A DNA stretch of 64,000 nucleotides from Candidatus Blautia faecipullorum (GCA_019115125.1 DXEG01000060.1:47725-111724); one strand, 5' to 3'. Numbered from the stretch's first letter, positions 23,375 to 34,065 are shown. Numbers and translations are program-made. Notes: generated from the sequence alone by a model not told the origin.

Positions 23375-25708
23375 TTACCGAGATATTTCACAGGAGAATT
23401 CGGCGTCTTTCTCCACAGTCAGCACAGTATCAGCACCGTCAGTCTGCGCAGACACGCCCTGTACATTTGTGGAGCTGCAGTTGACGAAGCGTACCCGGCA
23501 TCCGCAGGCGCCGGTCACTTTACCACGGATCATATTGCCGTCTCTGACTGCATCAAATGTCAGTATTTCCCCGTTGTTCTGATATACTACGGTTTTCGCG
23601 CTATCTTTCAACTCATACACCTTCAGTTCCACATTGTCTGTGAAGTCATAATCCGCATTTCCCGCATAGATTCCTGTGGGGATAACGCTGTTCTCTCTCA
23701 CCCAGAGTGGGATAGAGAGATAATCATGATGTTCGGTTCTCCAGCAGCCGCCTTCCGTGCGTTCCCCGGTCAGGTAGTTCGTCCATGTTCCCTGCGGAAG
23801 ATAGTATTCCGCATTGCCTTCCTCATTGAAGATCGGCGCAACCAGAAGACTGTCGCCTAACATGTACTGTCTGTCCAGATAACGGCAGTTTGGATCCTTC
23901 TCATACTCCAGTGCCATGCTTCGCATCATCGGCACTCCGCTTCGGGACGTAACGACCGCGCTGCTATACAGATACGGGATCAGCTTTAATTTCAGCTCTG
24001 TAAAAAATCTCACCACATCCACTGCTTCTTCGTCGTAAATCCACGGCACGCGGTAGGAATTGCTTCCGTGCAGACGGCTGTGGGTAGAGAGAAGCCCGAA
24101 CGCTGCCCAGCGCTTATATACATCCGGTGTTGACTGGCTCTCGAATCCTCCGATATCGTGGCTCCAGTAGCCGAATCCGCTGCTTGTAAGAGACAATCCG
24201 CCTCTTAAACTCTCCGCCATAGCGGTATACTCTGACCAGCAGTCTCCTCCCCAGTGTACCGGGAACTTCTGCCCGCCAACGGTCGCGGATCTGGCAAAGA
24301 GCACTGCTTCCTCATGTCCTTTTTTTCTCTCCAGCACCTCATATACGGTTTTGTTATAAAGATATGTATAATAATTGTGCATCTTCTCTGCGTCAATGCC
24401 ATTGTGGTACACAACATTTACAGGGATTCTTTCCCCAAAGTCTGTCTTAAAGCAATCCACACCCATGTCGATCAGTTGCTCTAATTTCTCCTGATACCAT
24501 TCCACGGCTTCCGGGTTCGTGAAGTCCACGATCGCGATCCCCGGCTGCCACATATCCCACTGCCACACATCTCCGTTCGGCCGCTTCAGGAAATATCCTT
24601 TCTCTACGCCCTCGTCAAAGCATGCCGCTTCTTGCCCAATGTAGGGATTGATCCACACGCAGATCTTAATGCCCCTTGCCTTAATGCGCGCAAGCATCCC
24701 TTTCGGATCCGGGAAGACTCTCTCATCCCATGTGAAATCTGTCCAGTGGAACTCTCTCATCCAGCAGCAGTCAAAGTGAAATACACTGAGCGGGATTCCT
24801 CTCTCCTGCATTCCGTCTATGAAGCTCATGACCGTCTTCTCGTCATAGTCTGTCGTAAAGGATGTGGAGAGCCAGAGTCCGAACGTCCACTGTGCCGGCA
24901 GTGCCGGTTTACCCGTGATATCCGTGTACCGCATGAGCGCTTCCTTCATAGTCGGCCCGTCAATGAAGAAATAATCCAGGTATTCGCCTTTTACGCTGAA
25001 GGCCGCTTTCGTCACCTGCTCCGTACCAATCTCAAATTCCACTCTCTCGGGATGATTTACAAACACCCCGTACCCTTTATTCGAAAGATAGAACGGAATA
25101 CTCTTGTAGGACTGTTCTGTACTCGTCCCTCCGTCCTCGTTCCAGATCTCCACTGACTGCCCGTTCTTTACAAAAGGCGTGAACTTCTCTCCCAGTCCGT
25201 AGACCAGTTCTCCCACAGAAAGTCCGAGCTGCTGGCACATATATGCGTCGTCTTCCCCCCTGTCGTAGGCAAAGCCTTTCCAGTCTGTCTTAATATATGA
25301 GAGATCTCTTCCCCCGCTCTTTGTCAGGAGCTGTCCGTCTCTCTCGTAACGCATGGACCAGTTTTCCTTATCGATCACAAGGGACAGACGACCGCTCCTT
25401 ACCGTCAGGATGTCATCTGCCTCCTCCACGTCAAGATTCCCTGTCTCCGGGAGCTCCAGTTCAAACTTCGGGCTTCTGTCCATCACACCTTTATGATGGT
25501 AAGTCTGTACCCGGATCACTTCCGGCATGGGCGCCGTGATCCTGACGGTCAGATTGATCCCACCCAAAGTATCTCCTTTATGATTGATCCTTGATGTCGG
25601 CGCACAAAGCACCACATCACTCTCTCCTTTTCTCACCTCATATACATGCTGAGGTGAAAAACATCCGTATCCTTCTTTATACAGCCAGCATCCATTGTGA
25701 AATTTCAT
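23375..25708 (-). CDS. yicI: GH31 alpha-xylosidase (YicI-like)
   Basis: The 777-aa protein aligns by eye with E. coli YicI through most of its length. The nucleophile Asp423 lies in CFKTDFGERIP, the acid/base Asp489 in FPVHWGGDCWSEY, with HDIGGFES and SRLHGSNSYRVPW nearby. YicI removes alpha-1,6-xylose from isoprimeverose-type xyloglucan fragments. No signal peptide is present, so it acts on imported oligosaccharides. It is divergent from yesMN and co-oriented with GH3, which would take the exposed glucose. Confidence 0.85.
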   Translation of the reverse strand: MKFHNGCWLYKEGYGCFSPQHVYEVRKGESDVVLCAPTSRINHKGDTLGGINLTVRITAPMPEVIRVQTYHHKGVMDRSPKFELELPETGNLDVEEADDILTVRSGRLSLVIDKENWSMRYERDGQLLTKSGGRDLSYIKTDWKGFAYDRGEDDAYMCQQLGLSVGELVYGLGEKFTPFVKNGQSVEIWNEDGGTSTEQSYKSIPFYLSNKGYGVFVNHPERVEFEIGTEQVTKAAFSVKGEYLDYFFIDGPTMKEALMRYTDITGKPALPAQWTFGLWLSTSFTTDYDEKTVMSFIDGMQERGIPLSVFHFDCCWMREFHWTDFTWDERVFPDPKGMLARIKARGIKICVWINPYIGQEAACFDEGVEKGYFLKRPNGDVWQWDMWQPGIAIVDFTNPEAVEWYQEKLEQLIDMGVDCFKTDFGERIPVNVVYHNGIDAEKMHNYYTYLYNKTVYEVLERKKGHEEAVLFARSATVGGQKFPVHWGGDCWSEYTAMAESLRGGLSLTSSGFGYWSHDIGGFESQSTPDVYKRWAAFGLLSTHSRLHGSNSYRVPWIYDEEAVDVVRFFTELKLKLIPYLYSSAVVTSRSGVPMMRSMALEYEKDPNCRYLDRQYMLGDSLLVAPIFNEEGNAEYYLPQGTWTNYLTGERTEGGCWRTEHHDYLSIPLWVRENSVIPTGIYAGNADYDFTDNVELKVYELKDSAKTVVYQNNGEILTFDAVRDGNMIRGKVTGACGCRVRFVNCSSTNVQGVSAQTDGADTVLTVEKDAEFSCEISR

Positions 25709-25855
25709 CCGTGATACCTCCTCATGATATTAATGCTCTTTTTCTTCGCAATAAAGGCGCACATTTTAGAGGTGTGCCCCTTGCTGTCATTCTCATTATA
25801 AGAATACCTTTGAGGAATTTATACCGTATTTTTTGGTGATAAATTACTGTTAGAT

Positions 25856-25885
25856 TTGCACTTCTTTCCCCATATGTATTATAAT
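25856..25885 (+). promoter_or_regulatory. Promoter of the two-component genes
   Basis: TTGCAC (25856-25861), an 18-bp spacer and a perfect TATAAT (25880-25885) lie 62 bp upstream of the histidine kinase start. Confidence 0.6.
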
Positions 25886-25946
25886 GATTGGGAGAGAAAT
25901 TCGTCCACTATTCCGGGCGCTAAATGTACTGAAGGAGAAGATCTTT

Positions 25947-27764
25947 ATGAAGCTCGACAGAATCTATTTTAACTTTTTTTCAAAGCAGAATGTGGGACGC
26001 CAGCTTGGATCCCTCTATATCTTCACGATCCTCCTCCCTGTCATACTCCTGGGCGGAATTATTTATTTCTTTTCTTATCGTCAGATCACGGATAACTATA
26101 CACATCTGAGCGAACTTCAAGCCCGACAGGTGCGTTCTGTATTCACCACAACCACACTCTATTTACAGAATATTTATGATTCCGTATCAACAGATGAAGG
26201 GCTGAGAAAAATCCTCACCGGAGATTACACTGATCCGGAGGACTTAAAACATGCCTTATTCGAGTATGATATCTATTTGAGCGATATTCTTGAAAACAAC
26301 ACTTCTTTAAGTAGTTTGTGTCTGTATATGGACGAAGAATTGTTTTATGGTGCCCCTTCCGGCTCTTATCTGAAGCCATTTACTAATGATATAAAAGAAA
26401 CTGACTGGTACATACAGGCGGCATCCGATCCGAATAACTTCTGGAAATCAGATGTAAGACTAGGACAGTATGACATCCCTTATCAGGAACTGACCTATTA
26501 CTGTCGTATTTCACTGCCCACAACCGGTTCTTTCGCAGTTCTTATTATGACAATGTCCAACGATCATCTGCGCAGTCTGATCGATGAGAATGAATATGAT
26601 ATCTATGTTTCCGTCAATTCAGATCCTGTTTTTCTCTGTACAGACAGAGCTTACGCGGGAAATGCCCTGCCCGTAGACATTGAAACGGCTTCATTCCGGC
26701 AGGAAAGCGGGCGCATGGAGATCCTTGGCGAAAAGCGCATTGCAGCCCTTACTTATATTACTCCTTATGCTACCTACGATAATATCTACGTCCTCGCCGT
26801 ATCAACCAATGCGCTGAAGCATATTCACAGGCTCGCACTTGTATTCATCCTTGTCACACTGTTCGCGCTGGCCTTTTCTGCGCTGCTCATCTTCCTGTAC
26901 ACACGGTATTTCAGCGCCAGGATACAGACACTGCGTCTTGCTATGCACAAGGTTGCCCACAATGACTACGAGATCGTCAACTCTATCCAGGGTGACGACG
27001 AACTCTCGAATACATTTCAGGATCTCAAATCAATGGTCTCTACCCTGAAAGAAACACAGGCGCAGATCTATGAGGCTCAGATCCGGGAACAGATGCTCTA
27101 CAACCAGCAGCAGCAGATGGAACTGAAGCTTTTGACAAGTCAGATCAACCCGCATTTTCTGTATAATACGCTGGAAACAATCCGTATGAAAGCATTTTCC
27201 GAAGGGAACAGGGAAGTGGCAAACGCCATCAAGCTACTGGGAAAGTCCATGCGATATGTGCTCAACAACACAAAAAGTTCCGCCACCACACTGGACAAAG
27301 AGCTTGACTATGTACAAACCTATCTTGCCATCCAGAAGCTCAGGTTCAGCACCAAATTCGATTATTCGATCCGTGTGGATAAACGGATCATTCCGTCCCG
27401 GTACAGTATTCTCCCGCTGTTGATCCAACCAATCGCAGAAAATGCCGTCTCACACGGGCTGAAAGATATCCAGGAAGGCGGGCGCGTCCTGATACAGATC
27501 CGGCGCGCCGCTGAGGATTACCTTGCCGCGGATATTTTCGACAATGGCTGCGGCATGGCCCCGGAAGAACTTGAACAGGTAGTCCGGCATCTGGACATCC
27601 TACCGCCTGAATCTGACCATGGTGTAGGACTTTACAATATCAATAACCGCGTCCATCTTTACTATGGGGCGCAATATGGCCTGACAATCATCAGCCGGCC
27701 CGGAAAGGGAACTTTGATCACCCTGACCATCCCGCTGGTTAATATTACGGAGGAAGAAACATGA
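25947..27764 (+). CDS. YesM-type sensor histidine kinase
   Basis: The 605-aa protein has an N-terminal membrane helix (LGSLYIFTILLPVILLGGII), a dCACHE-like extracellular region (about 45-290), a second helix (about 295-320), HAMP, and a His_kinase domain with the phosphorylated His in QINPHFLYNTLETI, then an HATPase with QPIAENAVSHGLKD and DNGCGM. YesM kinases sense sugars, often through a binding protein. I start at 25947, where AAGGAG precedes MKLDRIYF. It overlaps the regulator gene by 4 bp. Confidence 0.9.
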   Translation: MKLDRIYFNFFSKQNVGRQLGSLYIFTILLPVILLGGIIYFFSYRQITDNYTHLSELQARQVRSVFTTTTLYLQNIYDSVSTDEGLRKILTGDYTDPEDLKHALFEYDIYLSDILENNTSLSSLCLYMDEELFYGAPSGSYLKPFTNDIKETDWYIQAASDPNNFWKSDVRLGQYDIPYQELTYYCRISLPTTGSFAVLIMTMSNDHLRSLIDENEYDIYVSVNSDPVFLCTDRAYAGNALPVDIETASFRQESGRMEILGEKRIAALTYITPYATYDNIYVLAVSTNALKHIHRLALVFILVTLFALAFSALLIFLYTRYFSARIQTLRLAMHKVAHNDYEIVNSIQGDDELSNTFQDLKSMVSTLKETQAQIYEAQIREQMLYNQQQQMELKLLTSQINPHFLYNTLETIRMKAFSEGNREVANAIKLLGKSMRYVLNNTKSSATTLDKELDYVQTYLAIQKLRFSTKFDYSIRVDKRIIPSRYSILPLLIQPIAENAVSHGLKDIQEGGRVLIQIRRAAEDYLAADIFDNGCGMAPEELEQVVRHLDILPPESDHGVGLYNINNRVHLYYGAQYGLTIISRPGKGTLITLTIPLVNITEEET

Positions 27765-29296
27765 ACGTATTGATCGCTGACGATGAACGGATCGTCCTGG
27801 AAGGTCTCAAACACATCATAGATTGGGAAGCGCTCGGGTTCTCCATCTGCCAGACAGCATCGGACGGGGAGGATGCACTAAGTAAGATCATGGCACTCAA
27901 TCCGGACCTGGTCCTCCTGGATATCCGTATGCCGAAGATGCACGGAGTTGAAGTTGTACAAAACGCGGTAGAGCAGGGCTATACCGGCAAATTTATTATC
28001 CTGAGCGGTGTCACGGACTTCAAGCTTGCCCAGACCGCCATGCGTTATGGTGTGGATTACTATCTCACAAAGCCTATAGATGAAGACGAACTGGAACAGG
28101 CAGTCGCCTCCGTGCGCGAGCTGATCCGTGCCGAGTCGAAGAACCAAACCTTTTACGCCCAGTACCGTGACCGGGCCAAACTAGGTATCCTTCAGGACAT
28201 CATGAAAGATACCTGTGATTATTCCCGTCTGGATCTGAAGGATCTGCACCTGGACGCGAACATTTACCAGGTCGTAGCATATGAAAATTACAATCAGGAA
28301 TTTTTTTATCCGGCATGGAACTTCGCCGATCTGATGCGGGTGACCAATCAGGATAATAATACCTTTGACATCATTGATCTGGATCAGCGGAAGATCATCC
28401 TTCTCAAAGGAGATTTTGCCATATCCAAGTTCGAGAATCTTCTGCGTCATTATCAGATTGCCCCGCAGAAGGGTTCCCCTTTTGACTCAGTCTTCCTCGC
28501 CTACGGGCAGAAGGTTTCAAGGGTGCGCGACATTCATATCTCCTATGAGGATGTATGCCGGCTCTGCCGCAGACGTTTCTTCTGCAGTGAGAACCAGCAC
28601 ATCATGGGATATACGGAGCTCCACATGGAGACCGCTGCCCTGCCGGACATCTCCAGGGACAGCGCGCCGGAATATGCTGAGCGGATCACCAATTACATAC
28701 AGGCCCATAACCAGACACTCATTACCGAGACACTAAAAGAGCTGTCCGATTCCCTGAGCAGCTCCTCAGAAAAGATTGCCACGATCAAGCATTTCCTGAT
28801 CGACATTTATATCCTTGTAAAGCAGAAGATCATGCAGCTCTATCCCAACGTAGATATTCCCTTCCCGGCAAACACCTCCGCCATTGATCTTCTGGAACGC
28901 AAATACTATCTGTACGAGATCATTGCCTTTCTGGCGGAACAGTTTGATATGTGGATGCACTCCGTAGGCTACTCCTCGGGAGAGAACGTGCTAGATGAAG
29001 TACTTCATTATATCCACCATAATTACCGTTCCAACCTGAAGTTAGAAACGATCGCACCGCTCTTCGGATACAGCAGCTCCTATCTGGGAAAGATCTTCAA
29101 CAAAAAGCTGGGGATCAACTTCAATTCCTATGTAGACAATGTCCGGGTGGAAGAGGCCAAGAAGCTCTTAAGCCAGGATAATCTGAAGGTGTACGAGATT
29201 GCCGAACAGGTCGGCTACAGCAATGTGGATTATTTCCATAAGAAGTTTAAAAAGATTACAGGGACAAGCCCGGCGGAATACCGGAAGGGATTGTGA
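27761..29296 (+). CDS. YesN-type response regulator with AraC output domain
   Basis: The 511-aa protein has an N-terminal receiver (LIADDERIVLEG, phospho-Asp in DLVLLDIRMPKM, conserved Lys in YLTKPIDED), a helical middle, and a C-terminal AraC double HTH (SSSYLGKIFNKKLGINFNSY, VGYSNVDYFHKKFKKITGTS). With the preceding kinase it forms a two-component system that most likely activates the transporter and glycosidase genes on either side. Confidence 0.9.
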   Translation: MNVLIADDERIVLEGLKHIIDWEALGFSICQTASDGEDALSKIMALNPDLVLLDIRMPKMHGVEVVQNAVEQGYTGKFIILSGVTDFKLAQTAMRYGVDYYLTKPIDEDELEQAVASVRELIRAESKNQTFYAQYRDRAKLGILQDIMKDTCDYSRLDLKDLHLDANIYQVVAYENYNQEFFYPAWNFADLMRVTNQDNNTFDIIDLDQRKIILLKGDFAISKFENLLRHYQIAPQKGSPFDSVFLAYGQKVSRVRDIHISYEDVCRLCRRRFFCSENQHIMGYTELHMETAALPDISRDSAPEYAERITNYIQAHNQTLITETLKELSDSLSSSSEKIATIKHFLIDIYILVKQKIMQLYPNVDIPFPANTSAIDLLERKYYLYEIIAFLAEQFDMWMHSVGYSSGENVLDEVLHYIHHNYRSNLKLETIAPLFGYSSSYLGKIFNKKLGINFNSYVDNVRVEEAKKLLSQDNLKVYEIAEQVGYSNVDYFHKKFKKITGTSPAEYRKGL

Positions 29297-29313
29297 AACC
29301 AACACAATCAAGT

Positions 29314-29344
29314 AGAAGGCGGTGACTAGCCGCCTTCTTTTCAG
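29314..29344 (+). terminator. Terminator between converging genes
   Basis: AGAAGGCGG (29314-29322) pairs with CCGCCTTCT (29330-29338), followed by TTT. It ends yesN and overlaps the end of the converging MFS gene. Confidence 0.7.
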
Positions 29345-30501
29345 TCGAGCAATGTTATTGCCCGGTATGCTAATTCCAGAAACACAAAATTTAGCGCAGC
29401 AAATAGAAGAAGATATATCGGCATAATTCCAATTCCTACATTTTGCTGGATAAAACCAAATACAGTTGGCATAAAAGTGCTGCCGATATAAGCAGATGCC
29501 ATCTGCAGGCCGATGACCGGCGCACTATATTTTTTACCAAAATTGGCCGGTGCCATATGCTGAATGGAGGGATAGATCGGCCCCATCCCAGTTCCAATCA
29601 TCAAAAAACCAATCACGGCCGTATAATATTGAGAACCGGGAACCAACACCAGAAGGATTCCGAAAGTCTCTACGATAAGACCTACACGAATCAACTTTCT
29701 ATCGCCAACCCGATTGGAAATAAAACCTGCAATCAATCTGCCCAACATCAAGCCACCAAATATCAGGGAACCAAAAGAAGCAATCATTTCCTGACTGAGT
29801 CCCTCCTTCGTTCCTGCAAAATAGCTCGATGTCCACAGGAAACAGGTAGCTTCCCCGGCACAGTAGGCGAAAAAAGCAATCAGTGTCAGCACAACACCGG
29901 GAACCCTCAGTGCGTCCATGATTCCGGCAGATTTCCCTGCATCTTCTTCGGACTGACTTTCTTTCGTCCAAAGCGGCAGAGAAAGGATACATACGGCTAA
30001 AATCCCAATCTGAACATAAGCCGTCCACCGATAACCTTCATTCCAGTGTGCATACCTGAGTGCAAGTGCCATAATGTTGGGGCTGATAACTGCGCCCAAG
30101 CCGTAGAAGCAGTGCAGAAAGTTCATAACACGTGAAGAATAATGATTCGCCACATAGTGATTCAGTGCTGCATCTACGGAACCGGCTCCCAAACCATATG
30201 GCAGGGCAAACAGAATCAGCATCCAGTATTGACTGGAACAAGAAAAACCAATCAACCCCATAACGGTAAGAGAAATAGAAACCACTACAATCCATTTGGT
30301 TGCAAACTTCTGCATGAGCCTGGGACTCATTAAAGATGATATAATCGTCATAAATGCGATTGTCATAGACACATATCCTGCATAAGAGGACGGAACCTCC
30401 ATCGCTGTTTGCATAACGGGCCATGCGGACCCCAGTAAGGAATCCGGAAGTCCCAAACTTACAAAGGCCAGATAAATTACGGCCAGTAATAAAGAACCCA
30501 T
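29341..30501 (-). CDS. Major facilitator superfamily permease
   Basis: The 386-aa protein has about twelve membrane helices, an RLMQKFATKW loop between helices 2 and 3, and GLMLGRLIAGFISNRVGDRK in the second half, all MFS features. It resembles FucP/sugar-type MFS members more than drug pumps, but the substrate is unassigned. I use ATG at 30501 (MGSLLLAVIYLAF), which has AAAGGAAC upstream; a GTG 12 codons earlier is possible. It is convergent to yesN. Confidence 0.75.
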   Translation of the reverse strand: MGSLLLAVIYLAFVSLGLPDSLLGSAWPVMQTAMEVPSSYAGYVSMTIAFMTIISSLMSPRLMQKFATKWIVVVSISLTVMGLIGFSCSSQYWMLILFALPYGLGAGSVDAALNHYVANHYSSRVMNFLHCFYGLGAVISPNIMALALRYAHWNEGYRWTAYVQIGILAVCILSLPLWTKESQSEEDAGKSAGIMDALRVPGVVLTLIAFFAYCAGEATCFLWTSSYFAGTKEGLSQEMIASFGSLIFGGLMLGRLIAGFISNRVGDRKLIRVGLIVETFGILLVLVPGSQYYTAVIGFLMIGTGMGPIYPSIQHMAPANFGKKYSAPVIGLQMASAYIGSTFMPTVFGFIQQNVGIGIMPIYLLLFAALNFVFLELAYRAITLLD

Positions 30502-30591
30502 GATCTTTACGTTCCTTTCTTTGCATTTTTGTTCCACCTGTTTTCAAGCACATCACAATAGAAGCATATCAATTCTAATTTGATTTCCCTG

Positions 30592-31674
30592 CTAACGGAA
30601 AAACTTAATCATCGCCTGGCTCCAGCCGCATGCCTCTTTTGAAAACGCGAGGGCGCACCCGTGTCCGCCTGATCCATAGGCATGGAGCTCATGGCGCACT
30701 CCCACTGCTTCCAGAGCTTTTGCCATGCGCACGGCATTGGACGGCGGCACACAGTCATCGTCTGCGCAGGTCCACACGAATGTGGACGGATAATCCGCCG
30801 TAATAAGATTTTCCACCGACAACTGTTCCCGTAGCATATTGTCTCCTCCGGTCAGCGCTGCCGCGCTTCCCTCATGGGGTTCATGGATGAAGCTGATAAC
30901 CGGATAGCAGAGGCACACCTTATCCGGGTGTGACAGCTTCGGCGTAAACACTCTATTCTGAAGCGTACCCTGATAATCCGGCAGCGTCAGCCCCGCCTGG
31001 GACGCGCACAGATGTCCTCCCGCCGAGAATCCCATTGTCATGATATTATGCGGATCAATACCATATTCGTCCGCATGTTCACGGGCATATCTGACCGCCA
31101 GGGAGAGATCCTCCTGCGGCGCTGGATAAGTCCCGTCCGTTCCCGTCCGATAACGCAGGATAAACGCTCTGTACCCCTGTGCCTCCATATAGTGCATCAC
31201 CGGAGTTCCCTCTCCACTGAAACACACGGATTCATACCCGCCACCCGGGCAGATGATAACTGCCGGCTTACTCCCGGTATCCGCCGCAATGAAACCGTCC
31301 GGTACCTTTCCGGCTTCTTCCCGCAGCATCTTCTCTGAGGGAGCAATAAGGAACACCTGATTCTTGCCGCCTCTGGCTTCCTTCTCAAGATTCCAGTCAC
31401 CGCCGTCCGTATCCCACAGAGAGACTGCGCGCCTCACATGGTTCTCAAAGATGTCCGCCACCAGATTCACCGCATCCATGAGCTGATCCGCCACGATGGA
31501 GAACGGTTCTCCCCAGGGAGTATGCGCCACCTGTTCAAGCCTCGCGACCGGAAGCGAGCGCATATCCTCCGGATACATTTCCAGAAGGTATTCGGAATAA
31601 AAGATCCTCAGGTATTCGCCCATCTTAGGATAGTCAAGAATATCCTCCATAGAATTATATTTCGTAAATCTCAT
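30592..31674 (-). CDS. Alpha/beta-hydrolase esterase (BD-FAE/acetyl-esterase type)
   Basis: The 360-aa protein has a helical N-terminal extension (about 110 residues) and an alpha/beta hydrolase domain: PAVIICPGGGYESVCFSGEG (oxyanion hole), nucleophile Ser in MTMGFSAGGHLC, Asp in WTCADDDCVPP and His in GSGGHGCAL. Such cytoplasmic esterases remove acetyl or feruloyl groups from oligosaccharides. Its place beside GH and transporter genes fits deacetylation of imported glycans. The start at 31674 follows GGGGGAG. Confidence 0.75.
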   Translation of the reverse strand: MRFTKYNSMEDILDYPKMGEYLRIFYSEYLLEMYPEDMRSLPVARLEQVAHTPWGEPFSIVADQLMDAVNLVADIFENHVRRAVSLWDTDGGDWNLEKEARGGKNQVFLIAPSEKMLREEAGKVPDGFIAADTGSKPAVIICPGGGYESVCFSGEGTPVMHYMEAQGYRAFILRYRTGTDGTYPAPQEDLSLAVRYAREHADEYGIDPHNIMTMGFSAGGHLCASQAGLTLPDYQGTLQNRVFTPKLSHPDKVCLCYPVISFIHEPHEGSAAALTGGDNMLREQLSVENLITADYPSTFVWTCADDDCVPPSNAVRMAKALEAVGVRHELHAYGSGGHGCALAFSKEACGWSQAMIKFFR

Positions 31675-31725
31675 CTTCTTCTCCCCCGATCAAATATCCC
31701 GCGTACTTCATCCACTGCCGCGCGA

Positions 31726-31770
31726 TCAGTCCGTAATACTGTCCCCTGTAAATAATATCATCTTTCCCAT
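31726..31770 (-). pseudogene. SGNH/GDSL hydrolase N-terminal remnant
   Basis: ATG at 31770 with AGAGGAG upstream opens a frame MGKMILFTGDSITD and then a stop. GDSITD is block I of SGNH/GDSL esterases. The rest of the gene is missing; the following DNA leads into the esterase gene, so a deletion probably removed it. Further right, 31840-31900 carries another short degraded coding trace. Confidence 0.5.
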
Positions 31771-31904
31771 ATCTGTCACTCCTCTTTCGCAGGTATTAGC
31801 AGATTAAATCTGAACATTCCTCTGAATTTTATCTGAGCTTCACTCTCACCGCCACCGGCAGTTCTGTCTCCACGCCGCTGATCTTAAGATAGTAAAACAT
31901 TCAA

Positions 31905-33933
31905 TCATGCCTCCAGATGCAGGATTCTTACATCCTTCGCTTTTAGCCAAACCATGTCTCCTGCTTTATACGTCTCCCCGCTTATCAGGTCTCTTGCGCC
32001 CGTTTCCATGGTCACAGTCATCTCACAGGCTCTGTGATTTAACAGAAAGAGATATTTTCCGTTCCCGTTAGCGCGCACGGTCGCCTCAAGTCCTTCCTGC
32101 GCCGGGAATACAGGCTTTATCCGCGCCTCCTTACATACATCAGAGAGAAAATCCCTGTAGAACTCTGCATCCGAACGGGTTCCGACATAATAGGCGCATC
32201 CCCTGCCAAACTGATTTCTTGTCAATACCGGCATCCCCTCATAAAAGTCCGTCTCGTAGGTACCCAATACAGTAAGATCCCCGCTCTGCGGATGGCTTAA
32301 GTCACAGATCATCTTCGCGGGATATACCTTTCCCTTATAAGTGAAGCTGTTCTGTTCTCCCGCCGGAAGGGCGTCTTCTTCCTCTACCCATATTCCCAGG
32401 ATATCTTTCAGCCTTCCCGGGTAGCCACCCGTGATAATCAGATCATGCTCATCCGCGATACCGCTGAAGAACGTAGTCACAAATGTACCGCCGTTCTTTA
32501 CGAATGTCCGGATCTTCTCATCGTATCCTGCCTTGGTCATGTAGAGTACCGGGGCAATGAGCAGGCTGTATTTTTCCAGATTGTCATCTGCTCCCACGAT
32601 ATCCACCGGGATGTTCATGCTGTGAAGGGCGCTGTAATAATTGAGCACCTCATCCCTGTACTTAAGTTCGCGGGTTGGTCCCGCGGAGCACTCGACTGCC
32701 CACCAGTTGTCCCAGTCAAAATAAAGTGCGGCCTTTGCTTCTGTGACAGCCCCCAGTGTCTCGCCACCGATCTTCCCAAGCTCTTCTCCTAATGCCTGCA
32801 CTTCACGGTACACTCTGGTCTGGTTCGTCCCCACATGATCGATCACCGCTCCGTGGAGCTTCTCACACGCTCCTACAGAACGGCGCATCTGAAAGAACAT
32901 GACCGCGTCCGCGCCGTGCGCCACCGCCTGATAACTCCACAGCCGCATCACTCCCGGACGTTGCAAAGATATGGGACGATTGATGAGCTGAACCGGGTAT
33001 GGGATACAGCGTTCTGGGGGCATACGCTTTATGACTGGGATGACGTTGTACTTCCGAATCTTTTGAGCGAGCATTTTGAGTATGACCGCACTCAGTTCCA
33101 GGGGATTACTCTGGATTATAAGAGATTCAATTCCGAAAGTATCCTTCAGTGCTACCGCATGGAATATGACGCCGTTAAGTCTGTGACGCCGGATATTCCG
33201 GTGACGACGAATCTGATGGGAAGCTATAAGGGACTTGATTATCAGATGTGGGCGAACTATATGGATGTGGTGTCATGGGATAATTATCCCGCCAATGAAG
33301 ATTCTCCTGCTTCTATCGCTATGGATCATGACCTGATGCGCGGGATCAAAGGCGGAGCGCCTTTCCTGCTTATGGAGCAGACGCCGAGCGTGACGAACTG
33401 GCTCCCCTATAATGCGCTTTCAGCCATTCGCGGAAAGCATGCTCGCAGTTCTCACAGTAACATTCTCCCCCATACCCATTGGAAATGTGCCATGCGATGA
33501 TATTGTCATAATCCTGGTACCGCTCCGCGATCTTCCTTGCGAGACGTACAGAATATTTTCTGTATGTCGGACTGTTGGGGCAGGAATTGTGACGTCCGCC
33601 GAACTTCCTCTTCATCCCGTTAAATTCCGTACGCAGGATATCCGGATATTTCCTCGCCATCCATGCCGGGTGGGCTCCTGTGGAGGTGGCAAGGATGACT
33701 TTGAGCCCGTTGTCTCTTACCATGTTCATGATCTTGTCCAGCTTTGAGAAATCATACATATCTTCCGAAGGCTGAAGAGATGCCCAGCTGAATACATTCA
33801 GAGTCACGATATCTATGTGCGCTTCTTTAAGAAGCCGCATATCCTCTTTCCATATCTCCTCCGGCCACTGTTCCGGATTGTAGTCGCCCCCATATACGAT
33901 CTTATCCGCCTTGCTGCTGTATATCTCATACAT
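31905..33933 (-). pseudogene. GH42 beta-galactosidase split by an internal inversion
   Basis: The N-terminal 170 residues (from ATG 33933, GGAGGA upstream) read IVYGGDYNPEQWPEEIWKED, CPNSPTYRKYSVRLA, AWHISNGYGGECYCENC. The C-terminal part from 32960 reads RPGVMRLWSYQAVAHGADAV and includes the trimerisation and beta domains to 31905. The middle, with the rest of the barrel, is present but reversed on the other strand (32961-33417). The acid/base region is HISNGYGGEC, where GH42 usually has HxxNEYG: N-E has become N-G, removing the acid/base Glu. The enzyme would be inactive. Confidence 0.8.
32961..33417 (+). pseudogene. Inverted middle segment of the GH42 gene
   Basis: On the plus strand this segment encodes RYGTIDELNRVWDTAFWGHT, RFNSESILQCYRMEYDAVKS, DVVSWDNYPANEDSPASIAM and the nucleophile-region LLMEQTPSVTNWLPYN. 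These join logically to the minus-strand parts on both sides with no loss of protein, so about 456 bp were flipped. The junctions share only a short AAAG/CTTT inverted match. Confidence 0.8.
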
Positions 33934-34065
33934 ATCGTCATCCTCCATCTTCTTAACATTAAAATATCCCTGAAGGGCATGTCTTTATGCGGATCACTAT
34001 TTAGACAGCCCTCCGGGGACGTTCATTTATCTATTCTGTTCGGTATCTCTGTGATACAGCTTATT

